From positions 62,001-126,000 of the forward strand of contig JAZDRN010000006.1 of NCBI GenBank assembly GCA_047501485.1: a stretch of DNA of 64,000 nucleotides, given 5' to 3'. The notes beneath the pieces are model-generated. The model was not told the origin of the DNA and ran no database searches. It saw nothing but the letters and a program-made list of their open reading frames with translations. The stretch comes from Ancrocorticia sp047501485. Its GTDB lineage: Bacteria > Actinomycetota > Actinomycetes > Actinomycetales > Actinomycetaceae. Both the position numbers and the translations under genes were made by a program. Shown in pieces: positions 34,856 through 43,296 of the stretch. Every line of letters begins with the position of its first letter. Position 1 is the stretch's first letter.

Positions 34856-36268
34856 ATGACCGTTAATCCCCCTGTAGGGGAGGCCCAGCCGGCCTCCGCT
34901 ACCCCCGCTTCTGGTTTGAGCATGACGTTCGCCGACAAGCGCCTTTGGGCGCTCATCGGCATCCTTCTTCTCCTGGCCACGGCCGCCCAGCTGATCGGCG
35001 AAGTCGAGATCCCTCTGGGCTCGACCCTCTCCCTCACTCTCCTTCCGATGATATGGGCGATCCTGGGTGGCGGCCTGATCTCGGGCAACCCATGGAAGCC
35101 ACTGCCATTGCCTATGCAGGAGGCCGCCGGGGTCATCATGGGCGTAGCCGTCCTGCTCCTGGGCGCCCGGCTCTCCTTCAACATCGGCCCCAATATCCCC
35201 ACCCTGCTCGACGCCGGTCCAGCTCTGTTACTGCAAGAGGTCGGCCATCTCTTCGGGACTCTGCTTCTGGCGCTGCCGCTCGCCGTCGCTCTGAGAATGG
35301 GACCGGCGACGATCGGCGCCACCTTCTCCATCGATCGCGAAGCCTCATTCGCCATGGTCTCAGAGCGCTACGGGGCCAAATCACCCCAGTATCAGGGCGT
35401 TCTCTCGATGTACGTGTTCGGTACCGTCTTCGGCGCCGTCATCATCAGCCTGATCACCTCTCTGACGATGTCTTTGAACTGGCTTGACCCATTGGCGCTG
35501 GCCATGGGCTCTGGCGTTGGATCCGGGTCGATGATGGCGGCGGCCGCAGCTGTGATCTCCAACGGCCATCCCGAGGTTGCCGACCAGGTATTGGCTCTGG
35601 CGGCCACCTCCAACCTCATCACCACCGTGTTGGGCCTGTATGTGGGCATCTGGATTGCCCTTCCAGCAGCAGATTGGCTGTATCGCCGCCTCACCGGAAA
35701 CAAGAACCTTGCTCTGACGAAGGACGATCTGAAGAAACAGGCCAAAGAGTCGGGCGACGACGAGGCTGCCGCCAAGGCCACAAAGCTGTTGAGTTCGGCT
35801 GTCAAGATCCCGCTGTGGACGATTCTGCTCATCCTTCTGGTCACGGGGGTCGCAGTCTCCCTCGTGGACCATGTCACCAACGAGGCCACCGCCGGAACGC
35901 CGATCAATATCGGCGGCATGATCCTCGGATGGGCGGTCATGATCGCCTTGACGGTCCTGGGCATCTACTGCTCGAAGTGGACGAAGGGCAAGCTGCCCGG
36001 TATCGCTGTTGTCATGACACTCGGCGCATACTTCACGTCGCCGGCATTCCCGTGGGCCGATACCATCGTGGCATACGCGGGCAACGTCAACACGATGGCC
36101 GTCATCACCATGCTGCTGGCGATTGCAGGACTCTCGCTCGGCAAGGACCTGCCCATGCTCAAGGGCATCGGCTGGAAGATCATCCCGGTGGGGATCGTGG
36201 CCATCACGGCCTCCTTCCTCATCGCCGCCGTCATCGCGGAATTCGCGCTCGGCCTCTGGCACGTCTAG
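34856..36268 (+). CDS. DUF3100 integral membrane protein
   Basis: Membrane protein of 470 residues with about 11-12 helices and a cytoplasmic charged loop near residues 285-310 (KDDLKKQAKESGDDEAAAKA). The central helix pattern ATIGATFSIDREASFAMVSERYG and GSGVGSGSMMAAAAAV are typical of DUF3100. Because it sits directly after an M20 amidohydrolase, it probably imports that enzyme's substrate (an N-acyl amino acid or aminobenzoyl-glutamate-like compound). This is inference from context. Confidence 0.82.
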   Translation: MTVNPPVGEAQPASATPASGLSMTFADKRLWALIGILLLLATAAQLIGEVEIPLGSTLSLTLLPMIWAILGGGLISGNPWKPLPLPMQEAAGVIMGVAVLLLGARLSFNIGPNIPTLLDAGPALLLQEVGHLFGTLLLALPLAVALRMGPATIGATFSIDREASFAMVSERYGAKSPQYQGVLSMYVFGTVFGAVIISLITSLTMSLNWLDPLALAMGSGVGSGSMMAAAAAVISNGHPEVADQVLALAATSNLITTVLGLYVGIWIALPAADWLYRRLTGNKNLALTKDDLKKQAKESGDDEAAAKATKLLSSAVKIPLWTILLILLVTGVAVSLVDHVTNEATAGTPINIGGMILGWAVMIALTVLGIYCSKWTKGKLPGIAVVMTLGAYFTSPAFPWADTIVAYAGNVNTMAVITMLLAIAGLSLGKDLPMLKGIGWKIIPVGIVAITASFLIAAVIAEFALGLWHV

Positions 36269-36374
36269 CGTTCTTGGCACGTCTGGTCCCGCCAGCAGAT
36301 CCGGCACACACGGCGTGGAGATCCCAGCCCGCCTCGAGACTATTCACAGGTCTCACCCGCAACCTATGCTAGAG

Positions 36375-36423
36375 GGGCCCTCGTATCTGACACGCAGATC
36401 CTTGGCGTCAGATACGAGGGCCC
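36375..36423. terminator. 17-bp-arm perfect hairpin between DUF3100 and crp genes
   Basis: Arms GGGCCCTCGTATCTGAC, loop of 15 bases, no T-tract. It lies 106 bp after the DUF3100 stop and 41 bp before the regulator start, so it could be a terminator or part of the regulator's leader. Confidence 0.55.
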
Positions 36424-36463
36424 ATATAGCTCCAGCGATAGGAAGCGGAGGTGAGGGGCAGGC

Positions 36464-37255
36464 TTGGAAAACAAAGTTGGCTTGTCGCAGCGCAGAAGGT
36501 CACCGCTCACTATTCCAGCCGCCGATCCCGCGGCCTGCACACCAGAACTGCGCGTAAAGATGCTGGCCCGCACGTCACTTTTCCGCGACCTCGAGCCCGG
36601 TGAACTCGACGAGGTGAACACCCGTTGCCGAGCCCAGGGCTTCGGAGCCAACGAAGCGATCTACCATGCGGGTGACCCGGCAACTCGTATATACGTGGTG
36701 GTCCAAGGAGCCGCCAAGGCAGTCAGCCACGGCGACGGCGGGCGGGAAACCACCCTGGACATCTGTATTCCCGGCGATCTCATGGGAGCGGTACCGGCCT
36801 TGGGAGAACAAACCTATTCCGAAAGCACTTGGGCACTCATCCCCTCCTGCACCCTCTCTTTGGATTCCGAGCATTTCACAGAGATCATCAACGAGTTCCC
36901 CTCGATTGCCATGGCCACTCTCAAACACGTTTCGCGTCAACTACGTGACACCCGTTCAACGCTCCACCTGCTCGCCGGCGCCACGCTCGAACAACGGCTC
37001 GCATCAACACTGCACCTACTATCCACCCGGCTCGGACAGCCCTGGCATGGCAGCACGCTCATCAGCATTCCCCTTTCGCGGGAAGACCTCGCAGCAATGA
37101 TCGGGGCAGCACCCGAATCGGTCAGCCGACTCCTCAGCCTATGGCGCAAGGACGGCATCATCGAATCCGGCAGACGTTGGATCGCCGTCTCCAACCCCGA
37201 GACACTTACTCGCCTCGCCTCCACCCCCTCCACCGGGCAAAATGCGGTTAACTGA
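36464..37255 (+). CDS. Crp/Fnr-family regulator
   Basis: Protein of up to 263 residues with an N-terminal cNMP-binding-type barrel (FRDLEPGELDEV to CTLSLDSEHF), dimer helix and a C-terminal winged helix (SREDLAAMIGAAPESVSRLL). The recognition helix carries E-x-x-S-R as in FNR, which reads TTGAT half sites. The FNR 4-cysteine cluster spacing is not obvious. TTG 36464 is the only upstream start because TGA precedes it in frame; ATG 36560 would remove 32 residues. It is followed by copZ and a P-type ATPase, its likely targets. Confidence 0.85.
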   Translation: MENKVGLSQRRRSPLTIPAADPAACTPELRVKMLARTSLFRDLEPGELDEVNTRCRAQGFGANEAIYHAGDPATRIYVVVQGAAKAVSHGDGGRETTLDICIPGDLMGAVPALGEQTYSESTWALIPSCTLSLDSEHFTEIINEFPSIAMATLKHVSRQLRDTRSTLHLLAGATLEQRLASTLHLLSTRLGQPWHGSTLISIPLSREDLAAMIGAAPESVSRLLSLWRKDGIIESGRRWIAVSNPETLTRLASTPSTGQNAVN

Positions 37256-37264
37256 TCTGGATCA
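37253..37264. promoter_or_regulatory. FNR-type box upstream of copZ
   Basis: TGATCTGGATCA matches the core of the FNR consensus TTGAT-N4-ATCAA (outer bases differ). It overlaps the stop codon of the Crp/Fnr gene and lies 70 bp before copZ. Confidence 0.5.
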
Positions 37265-37293
37265 TGGTTCGCCGTCGTCGTGAAGCCTAGATT

Positions 37294-37320
37294 CGTTTCC
37301 GTCAACACAAGACGGAAACG
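37294..37320 (+). promoter_or_regulatory. Hairpin in the copZ leader
   Basis: Perfect 10-bp arms CGTTTCCGTC/GACGGAAACG with loop AACACAA, ending just before the RBS (AAAGGAAC). It may be an operator for a metal sensor or an RNA element. Confidence 0.4.
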
Positions 37321-37333
37321 AAAGGAACTCACA

Positions 37334-37570
37334 ATGTCCACAGCAACAACCACCCGCCATACCCTGCTGCGCGCCGAGGGCTTTTCCTGCCCCTCGTGCG
37401 TCTCGAAAATCGAAAAGCAGCTGGGGAAGCTGGACGGCGTCTCATCGGTGACGGTGCATTTTGCCTCGGCGCGTATCGAGATCACACACGATCCGGCGGT
37501 GATTCCAGTGGAGGCCCTCGTCTCTGCCGTGGAGAAGGCCGGCTACAAGGCCGCCCCCTCGGCATACTGA
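37334..37570 (+). CDS. copZ: CopZ-like heavy-metal-associated (HMA) chaperone
   Basis: Protein of 78 residues with one HMA domain. The metal motif is FSCPSC (C-x-x-C). It would carry Cu(I) or another soft metal to the ATPase encoded 28 bp downstream. ATG 37334 follows AAGGAAC. The domain fold pattern (VSKIEKQLGKLDGVSSVTVHF) is standard. The metal is not proven, since the ATPase partner has an atypical motif. Confidence 0.87.
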   Translation: MSTATTTRHTLLRAEGFSCPSCVSKIEKQLGKLDGVSSVTVHFASARIEITHDPAVIPVEALVSAVEKAGYKAAPSAY

Positions 37571-37598
37571 GCCGCCGGGAGACGAGAAAGCAGATCTC

Positions 37599-39524
37599 AT
37601 GGTCGCCTCCATCACCACGCAAGGCACCGGCCCGAAGAATAACACCGCTCGCCACGTAGCAGCCCTGCGCCGCTGGCTCCGCAGCAGCTGGACGGTTCCA
37701 GCCCTCTCCGGCGGGCTTATCATCTCCTCGTGGCTGACCCCGCTACCAACGGTAAGCAACCTGCTGATGATCACCGCAGCCGCCGTTGCCGGCACCCCAG
37801 TGATAATAAAAGCCGTACGCGCGCTGCGAGCGGGCGCCGTCGGGATCGATCTGCTCGTCAGCGTTGCCGTAATCGGTGCGATCGTGATCGCCGAATACTG
37901 GGAGGCCGCCGCCGTCACCTTCCTCTTCTCGGTTGGGCACGCCCTGGAAACCGCAACACTGGCACGCACTCGCGCCGCCCTCTCCGATCTCATCTCGGTG
38001 GCACCAGACACCGCGGTCATTGTCCGCGATGGCCGCCACACCGAGGTTCCGGTCCACGAGGTTCGGGTCGACGACGTCGTCGTGGTCAAGAACGGTGCCA
38101 AGGTTCCCGTCGACGGCGTCGTCGTCGCAGGGACAGCAAGCATGGATGAATCCTCGATCACGGGCGAATCCATACCGGTGGAAAAGACGGAATCCGATCA
38201 GGTGTACGCGGGCACAATATCGCTCGGAGGGCTGATCCAGGTGCGCACCACCGGCGCAGGATCCGACACAACTCTCGCGAGGGTGATACGCCGGGTTGAA
38301 GAGGCGCAGGATGCGAAAGCTCCCACCGCGCGATTCATGGACCGTTTCGCGGCCTGGTATACACCCGCGATCATCTTGGGAGCCCTCGTGGCGGGCCTGC
38401 TCACAAGCGATGTAGAGCTGGCGCTGACACTGCTCGTCATCGGTTGCCCGGGCGCCTTGGTCATCTCCATACCGGTTTCCATCGTGGCGGGCGTTGGACG
38501 TGCGGCACGCGACGGCATCCTCATCAAGGGTGGGGAATTTCTGGAGACCACCGCGCGGATCGACACCGTGGCCCTGGACAAGACGGGCACGTTGACGGCG
38601 GGGAGGCCGGAACTGACCCGAGTTCTCCCGCTGCGGGAGGATGTGACGGAACGCGATATCGTGCGGTGGGCTGCTCTGGCGGAAATTGGTTCCGAGCACC
38701 CGCTCGCTCGGCCGATTCTCGAGGCTGCCGAACGGGAAGGCGTCTCGCCGCGTCGTATTGCCGAGCACACCTCGTCCATCCCCGGCAAAGGCATAGCAGC
38801 TACCGAAAGTGGCCGTCGGATTCTCGTGGGAAATTCCGGAATGATGCGGGACTTCGGCGTCTCGCTTGAGGACAAAACGCTTGGAGGCGCCGAAACGGCG
38901 ATGCAGAAAGTAAGCGAAGAGGGACAAACCGGCATATTCGTGGCCCTGGACGGTAACATCATCGGGATCGTGGCGGTGGCGGACCGTGTTCGGCCGGGAG
39001 CGGCAGAGATGGTGCGGGTATTGCACGATACCGGAGTGAGCAGGGTCGTCATGCTCACCGGCGATGCCGAGCCGGTGGCGCACGCTGTGGCCAGGCAGAC
39101 GGGTATCGACGAAGTGCATGCGGGACTGCTGCCCGAGGGCAAACTTGAGGGGATCACTCGCCTGCAGGAAGCCAACCACACGGTGGCCATGGTGGGCGAC
39201 GGCGTCAACGACGCACCAGCTCTCGCCACGGCTGATATCGGGGTAGCCATGGGTGCGCAAGGGTCGGCCGTGGCGGTGGAGACGGCAGACATCGCGCTCA
39301 TGGGCGATCGCCTCTCGCGGCTTCCCGAGGCCATACATCTGGCCAAACGCACGGTGAGAAATCTTCACCAGAACATCATGCTCGCGGTGCTGACCGTCAT
39401 CTTTCTGCTGATCGGCGTACTAGCCGGAGGTGTGACGATGGCGATCGGCATGCTGGTACACGAGGCTTCCGTATTGGTAGTGGTTCTCAATGCCATGCGG
39501 CTGCTGCGAAAGCGGAGGGGCTGA
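37599..39524 (+). CDS. P1B-type metal-transporting ATPase with CPG motif
   Basis: P-type ATPase of 641 residues without an N-terminal HMA domain. Phosphorylation site DKTGT (Asp327), actuator TGES (about 188-191) and hinge GDGVNDAPAL are intact. The transmembrane metal motif, usually CPC, CPH or SPC, is CPG (residues 283-285, IGCPGALVIS). HP-type His is seen in SEHPLARP. It pairs with the HMA chaperone encoded just before. The substrate is uncertain: Zn/Cd, Fe or Cu export are all possible. Confidence 0.88.
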   Translation: MVASITTQGTGPKNNTARHVAALRRWLRSSWTVPALSGGLIISSWLTPLPTVSNLLMITAAAVAGTPVIIKAVRALRAGAVGIDLLVSVAVIGAIVIAEYWEAAAVTFLFSVGHALETATLARTRAALSDLISVAPDTAVIVRDGRHTEVPVHEVRVDDVVVVKNGAKVPVDGVVVAGTASMDESSITGESIPVEKTESDQVYAGTISLGGLIQVRTTGAGSDTTLARVIRRVEEAQDAKAPTARFMDRFAAWYTPAIILGALVAGLLTSDVELALTLLVIGCPGALVISIPVSIVAGVGRAARDGILIKGGEFLETTARIDTVALDKTGTLTAGRPELTRVLPLREDVTERDIVRWAALAEIGSEHPLARPILEAAEREGVSPRRIAEHTSSIPGKGIAATESGRRILVGNSGMMRDFGVSLEDKTLGGAETAMQKVSEEGQTGIFVALDGNIIGIVAVADRVRPGAAEMVRVLHDTGVSRVVMLTGDAEPVAHAVARQTGIDEVHAGLLPEGKLEGITRLQEANHTVAMVGDGVNDAPALATADIGVAMGAQGSAVAVETADIALMGDRLSRLPEAIHLAKRTVRNLHQNIMLAVLTVIFLLIGVLAGGVTMAIGMLVHEASVLVVVLNAMRLLRKRRG

Positions 39525-39693
39525 TGGGGCGGTCTTCTCCTCTCCGCTTGCCGACGTGGCGGGTCAGCACGGGGGCTCCTGTGGGGCGGTGTCGAGCACC
39601 CGCGTCGAAATAGCGTACCCGCGAAGGTGCTTAGGTAGGAAGTACCTATGGACCCATTCGCTGCGCACCAGACGCAGGGAGCAGACTGAGCTC

Positions 39694-40731
39694 ATGAAGA
39701 ACTCCTCATCGAGAATCCTGGAAGCCCTGCCCGGACTCAGTGTTGCCGCAGCTATCGCGGCTGTCGCAACCCTGATCGGGCACCAGTTTCCCATTCTGGG
39801 TTCGGCGATGCCGGCGATCGTCATCGGTGTGGCCTTCGCGATCCTTGGTAGGAAACCCGAGTCGCTGACCCCAGGGCTGAGGTTCGCCAGCAAGATGGTG
39901 CTGCAGATCGCCGTCGTCATTCTGGGCACGCAACTCTCGTTGCGGCAGGTGGCCGAGGTCGGTGCCGAATCATTCCCCATCATGATCTCGACACTGACGG
40001 TCTGCCTGCTAGCCGCATGGCTGCTGGGGAAGGCCATGAGAATCGACAGCGATCTCAATGTCCTGATCGGCGTTGGTACCGCGATCTGCGGTGCCTCGGC
40101 CATCGCCGCGGTTTCGCCGGTGGTCAAGGCGCGCAACGAGGCCATCGCCTATGCCGTCTCGACCATCTTCCTGTTCAACGTGATGGCCGTCGTCATCTTC
40201 CCGCCGCTGGGGCGTCTCCTTGGACTGACGCAGCATGAGTTCGGCCTCTTCGCCGGCACGGCCGTCAATGACACCTCTTCCGTGGTGGCGACAGCCGGGA
40301 TCTACGGATCGGCGGCGCTGGGTTTCGCAGTAGTCGTCAAATTGGTGCGCACGCTCATGATCATCCCCATCTCGCTCGGCCTCGCGGTGATGGAGGCGAG
40401 GAAAGAGGCCGACCGCGAAGGTGAGACTGCAGATTCAGCAGGAGGCCGGGCGGGTATCTCTGTGGCCGGCGCCCTGAAGCTCATCCCCTGGTTCCTCATC
40501 GGGTTCCTGCTGGCATCGGTGCTCCGCTCGGTCGGCGTCGTTCCCGATGCCGCGCAGGCTCCCCTGGCCTCGGTCGCCATGTTTTTCATTGCGACAGCAA
40601 TGGCGGCCATCGGGCTATCCACCGACGTGGCAGGATTCCGCAAGGCTGGAATCCGACCGCTACTGCTCGGCGGTCTGCTCTGGATCATCGTGACGGCAAC
40701 CGCCCTCGGTGCCATTTTCTTGATGCGGTGA
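39694..40731 (+). CDS. YeiH/UPF0324-family membrane protein (putative sulfate exporter type)
   Basis: Integral membrane protein of 345 residues with about ten helices. The family motif GVGTAICGASAIAAVSPVVK and the second-half GTAVNDTSSVVATAGIYG are unmistakable for the UPF0324/YeiH family. Members are annotated as putative sulfate exporters; function is not firmly shown. ATG 39694. No LysR/YeiE partner is adjacent. Confidence 0.85.
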   Translation: MKNSSSRILEALPGLSVAAAIAAVATLIGHQFPILGSAMPAIVIGVAFAILGRKPESLTPGLRFASKMVLQIAVVILGTQLSLRQVAEVGAESFPIMISTLTVCLLAAWLLGKAMRIDSDLNVLIGVGTAICGASAIAAVSPVVKARNEAIAYAVSTIFLFNVMAVVIFPPLGRLLGLTQHEFGLFAGTAVNDTSSVVATAGIYGSAALGFAVVVKLVRTLMIIPISLGLAVMEARKEADREGETADSAGGRAGISVAGALKLIPWFLIGFLLASVLRSVGVVPDAAQAPLASVAMFFIATAMAAIGLSTDVAGFRKAGIRPLLLGGLLWIIVTATALGAIFLMR

Positions 40732-40802
40732 CGGGTTTCTCTGACGGCGATAACCGGGCATCCCCTCCGCATCCTCACCCACAGCCGTGCACCGCTGGTA
40801 AC

Positions 40803-40880
40803 GTGTGCATATAACCGGTAAATCGGCCACTTTGCAAGGATTTTGACCGTGTCTTCCCATATAGGGAACAATATGCGCAC
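40803..40880. repeat. Dispersed intergenic repeat, copy 2
   Basis: About 78 bp with nearly palindromic ends (GTGTGCATAT/ATATGCGCAC). It shares AACCGGTAAATCGGCC with copy 3 and AACCGG with copy 1. It lies between the YeiH gene and the copB operator. Confidence 0.55.
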
Positions 40881-40924
40881 CTGCAACTCACACGATCTTC
40901 ACATGAGACCCACCCCTGGTGTAG

Positions 40925-40939
40925 TACCCAAACGGGGTA
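40925..40939. promoter_or_regulatory. CsoR-type copper operator in front of copB
   Basis: TACCC-AAAC-GGGGTA, which matches the TACCC-N4-GGGGTA form of CsoR operators (B. subtilis copZA type). It lies 13 bp upstream of the copB start. No csoR gene is in the window, so the repressor would act in trans. Confidence 0.6.
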
Positions 40940-40951
40940 TAGGGTAGGAGC

Positions 40952-43135
40952 ATGACTATGAGCAGAGATCATCAGCACATGGATCACACAGACGCCTCTG
41001 AACACAACCCCGAGCACGGGGCTCACGCCGGGAGCAGCCACACGCCGCGCGGCGAAGACGCAGCTCACACAAAGCACTCTCACCACACGGAGCACTCGGG
41101 CCACGGCGAAGACGCAGCACACGCAGCACATTCCGGCCACGGTGGCATGAGCCATTCCGGTCACGGCGGGCACGGCGATCACGTGGCCCAGTTCCGCAGA
41201 CTGTTCTGGATCATGCTGGTACTGGCGATACCGGTGGTCGCTTTCAACACCATGTTCGCGGACCTCATCGGCTACCAGCTGCCGGACGCCGCCTGGGTCG
41301 CCTGGGTCTCCCCGATTCTCGGTACCGTCATGTACGTGTGGGGTGGCCGCCCCTTCCTCAGCGGAGCCGTGGACGAACTCAAACAGCGCCAACCCGGCAT
41401 GATGCTGCTGATCGCGCTGGCGATCACGGTGGCCTTCCTGGCCTCGTGGGGGTCCAGCCTGCACCTGCTCGGCCACGAGCTCGATTTCTGGTGGGAGCTG
41501 GCGCTCCTTGTGGTGATCATGCTTCTCGGCCACTGGCTGGAGATGCGTTCGCTGGCGCAGACCAGCTCCGCCCTGGACTCACTCGCCGCCCTTCTGCCAG
41601 ATGAGGCCGAGAAGGTCGATGCCGACGGCAACGTCACCACCGTCTCCCCTACCAACCTGGAGGTCGGCGACATCGTCATCGTCCGCCCCGGAGCCTCCGT
41701 GCCCGCCGACGGCAAGATCGTTGACGGAGCGGCGAGCATGGACGAATCCATGATCACCGGGGAGTCGAAGACTGTCTCTCGCGAGACCGGCGAACAGGTG
41801 GTCGCCGGTACCATCGCCACCGATTCGGGCCTGCGTGTGGAGGTCACGGCCACCGGCGAGGGAACGGCGTTGGCCGGTATCCAGAAACTCGTCTCCGACG
41901 CCCAATCCTCCTCCTCTCGCGCGCAACGCATCGCCGATACGGCCGCCGGCTGGCTCTTCTGGTTCGCACTCGGAGCGGCGGTCATCACCGCCATCGTGTG
42001 GTCCCTGGCCGGCAGGCCCGATGACGCCGTGACTCGCGCCATCACCGTCTTGGTCATCGCCTGCCCGCACGCTCTGGGTCTGGCCATTCCGCTGGTGGTC
42101 TCGATCGCCACTGAACGGGCCGCGAAGGCCGGCGTCCTCATCAAAGACCGCCTCGCCCTGGAATCCATGCGCACGGTTACGTCTATCCTCTTCGACAAGA
42201 CCGGCACGCTGACCAAGGGCGAGCCGACCGTCACCGCCATCGAGCCCGTCGCGAATCTTGGCGAGGACGAGGTCCTCGCACTCGCCGCCGCCGCGGAGTC
42301 CGATAGCGAGCATCCCTTGGCCCGGGCGATCGTCGGTGCGGCGAACGAGCGAGGACTTGACGTTCCAAGCGCCTCCGATTTCTCCTCCTCCCCCGCGGTT
42401 GGTGTCAAGGCAACCGCGGAAGGTGCCGTCATCGAAGTGGGCGGTCCGAGCCTGGTGTCCGAACACGACGCTCAGGAACTCGATATCACCACCGAATGGA
42501 AGAAGCAGGGGGCCATCATTCTCCACGTCTTCCGCGACGGCGAAACAATCGGCGCGCTCCGCCTGGCTGACGAAATCCGGCCCGAGTCCCAGAAAGCCGT
42601 CGATTCCCTTCATGCGAAGGGCATCGAGGTCGTCATGATCACCGGGGATGCCCAGGCGGTCGCGGACACCGTTGCCGAACAGTTGGGCATCGATCGCGTC
42701 TTCGCCGGTGTCCGCCCTGAGGACAAGGCTGCCAAGGTCGCCGAGCTTCAGCACGAGGGCAAGAAGGTGGCCATGGTGGGCGATGGAGTCAACGACGCGC
42801 CGGCTTTGGCCCAGGCGGACGTCGGCATCGCCATCGGTGCAGGCACCGACGTGGCGATCGGCTCGGCCGGGGTCATTCTGGCTTCCTCGGATCCGCGTGC
42901 GGTGCTATCCGTCATCAAGCTGTCTGAGGCCACGTTCCGCAAGATGAAGCAGAACCTGTGGTGGGCAGCCGGATATAACCTCATCTCTGTACCCTTGGCG
43001 GCGGGAGTACTGGCACCCATCGGCTTCGTCCTGCCTATGAGTATCGGCGCCATCCTGATGTCAGCTTCCACTGTCGTAGTGGCGCTCAACGCCCAGCTGC
43101 TGCGTCGGCTCGATCTGCGCCCAGATGCGGAGTGA
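40952..43135 (+). CDS. copB: CopB-type copper ATPase (P1B-3), His-rich
   Basis: P-type ATPase of 727 residues. Residues 1-80 contain 20 histidines, the metal-binding tail of CopB proteins. The transmembrane motif is CPH (371-373), the CopB class mark; phosphorylation site LFDKTGT and hinge GDGVNDAPAL are intact, as is SEHPLARA. It exports copper (Cu+ or Cu2+). A CsoR-type operator precedes it. RBS TAGGAG; ATG 40952 or 40958. Confidence 0.93.
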   Translation: MTMSRDHQHMDHTDASEHNPEHGAHAGSSHTPRGEDAAHTKHSHHTEHSGHGEDAAHAAHSGHGGMSHSGHGGHGDHVAQFRRLFWIMLVLAIPVVAFNTMFADLIGYQLPDAAWVAWVSPILGTVMYVWGGRPFLSGAVDELKQRQPGMMLLIALAITVAFLASWGSSLHLLGHELDFWWELALLVVIMLLGHWLEMRSLAQTSSALDSLAALLPDEAEKVDADGNVTTVSPTNLEVGDIVIVRPGASVPADGKIVDGAASMDESMITGESKTVSRETGEQVVAGTIATDSGLRVEVTATGEGTALAGIQKLVSDAQSSSSRAQRIADTAAGWLFWFALGAAVITAIVWSLAGRPDDAVTRAITVLVIACPHALGLAIPLVVSIATERAAKAGVLIKDRLALESMRTVTSILFDKTGTLTKGEPTVTAIEPVANLGEDEVLALAAAAESDSEHPLARAIVGAANERGLDVPSASDFSSSPAVGVKATAEGAVIEVGGPSLVSEHDAQELDITTEWKKQGAIILHVFRDGETIGALRLADEIRPESQKAVDSLHAKGIEVVMITGDAQAVADTVAEQLGIDRVFAGVRPEDKAAKVAELQHEGKKVAMVGDGVNDAPALAQADVGIAIGAGTDVAIGSAGVILASSDPRAVLSVIKLSEATFRKMKQNLWWAAGYNLISVPLAAGVLAPIGFVLPMSIGAILMSASTVVVALNAQLLRRLDLRPDAE

Positions 43136-43167
43136 ACGCAGTCGGCAGCGGCGCAACTTCCATAACC

Positions 43168-43246
43168 TGTGCACAAAACCGGTAAATCGGCCGTTTCCGC
43201 GCATTTTCGGCCTCATCGGCCCACATGGGGAAATATGTGCACGCAC
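43168..43246. repeat. Dispersed intergenic repeat, copy 3
   Basis: Shares GTGCACAAAACCGG and AACCGGTAAATCGGCC with the other copies, and ends with ATATGTGCACGCACCTGC, close to the right end of copy 2. Located between convergent copB and the YhfZ-like gene. Confidence 0.55.
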
Positions 43247-43296
43247 CTGCCGATGAGCACAGCGCGGTAGTCGGGCGGCGCGGCACAGAGCCAGAA

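Noticed and set aside
37743..39368. Minus-strand frame of about 540 codons opposite the metal ATPase
   Set aside because: Shadow of the ATPase gene; composition is atypical and there is no start signal.
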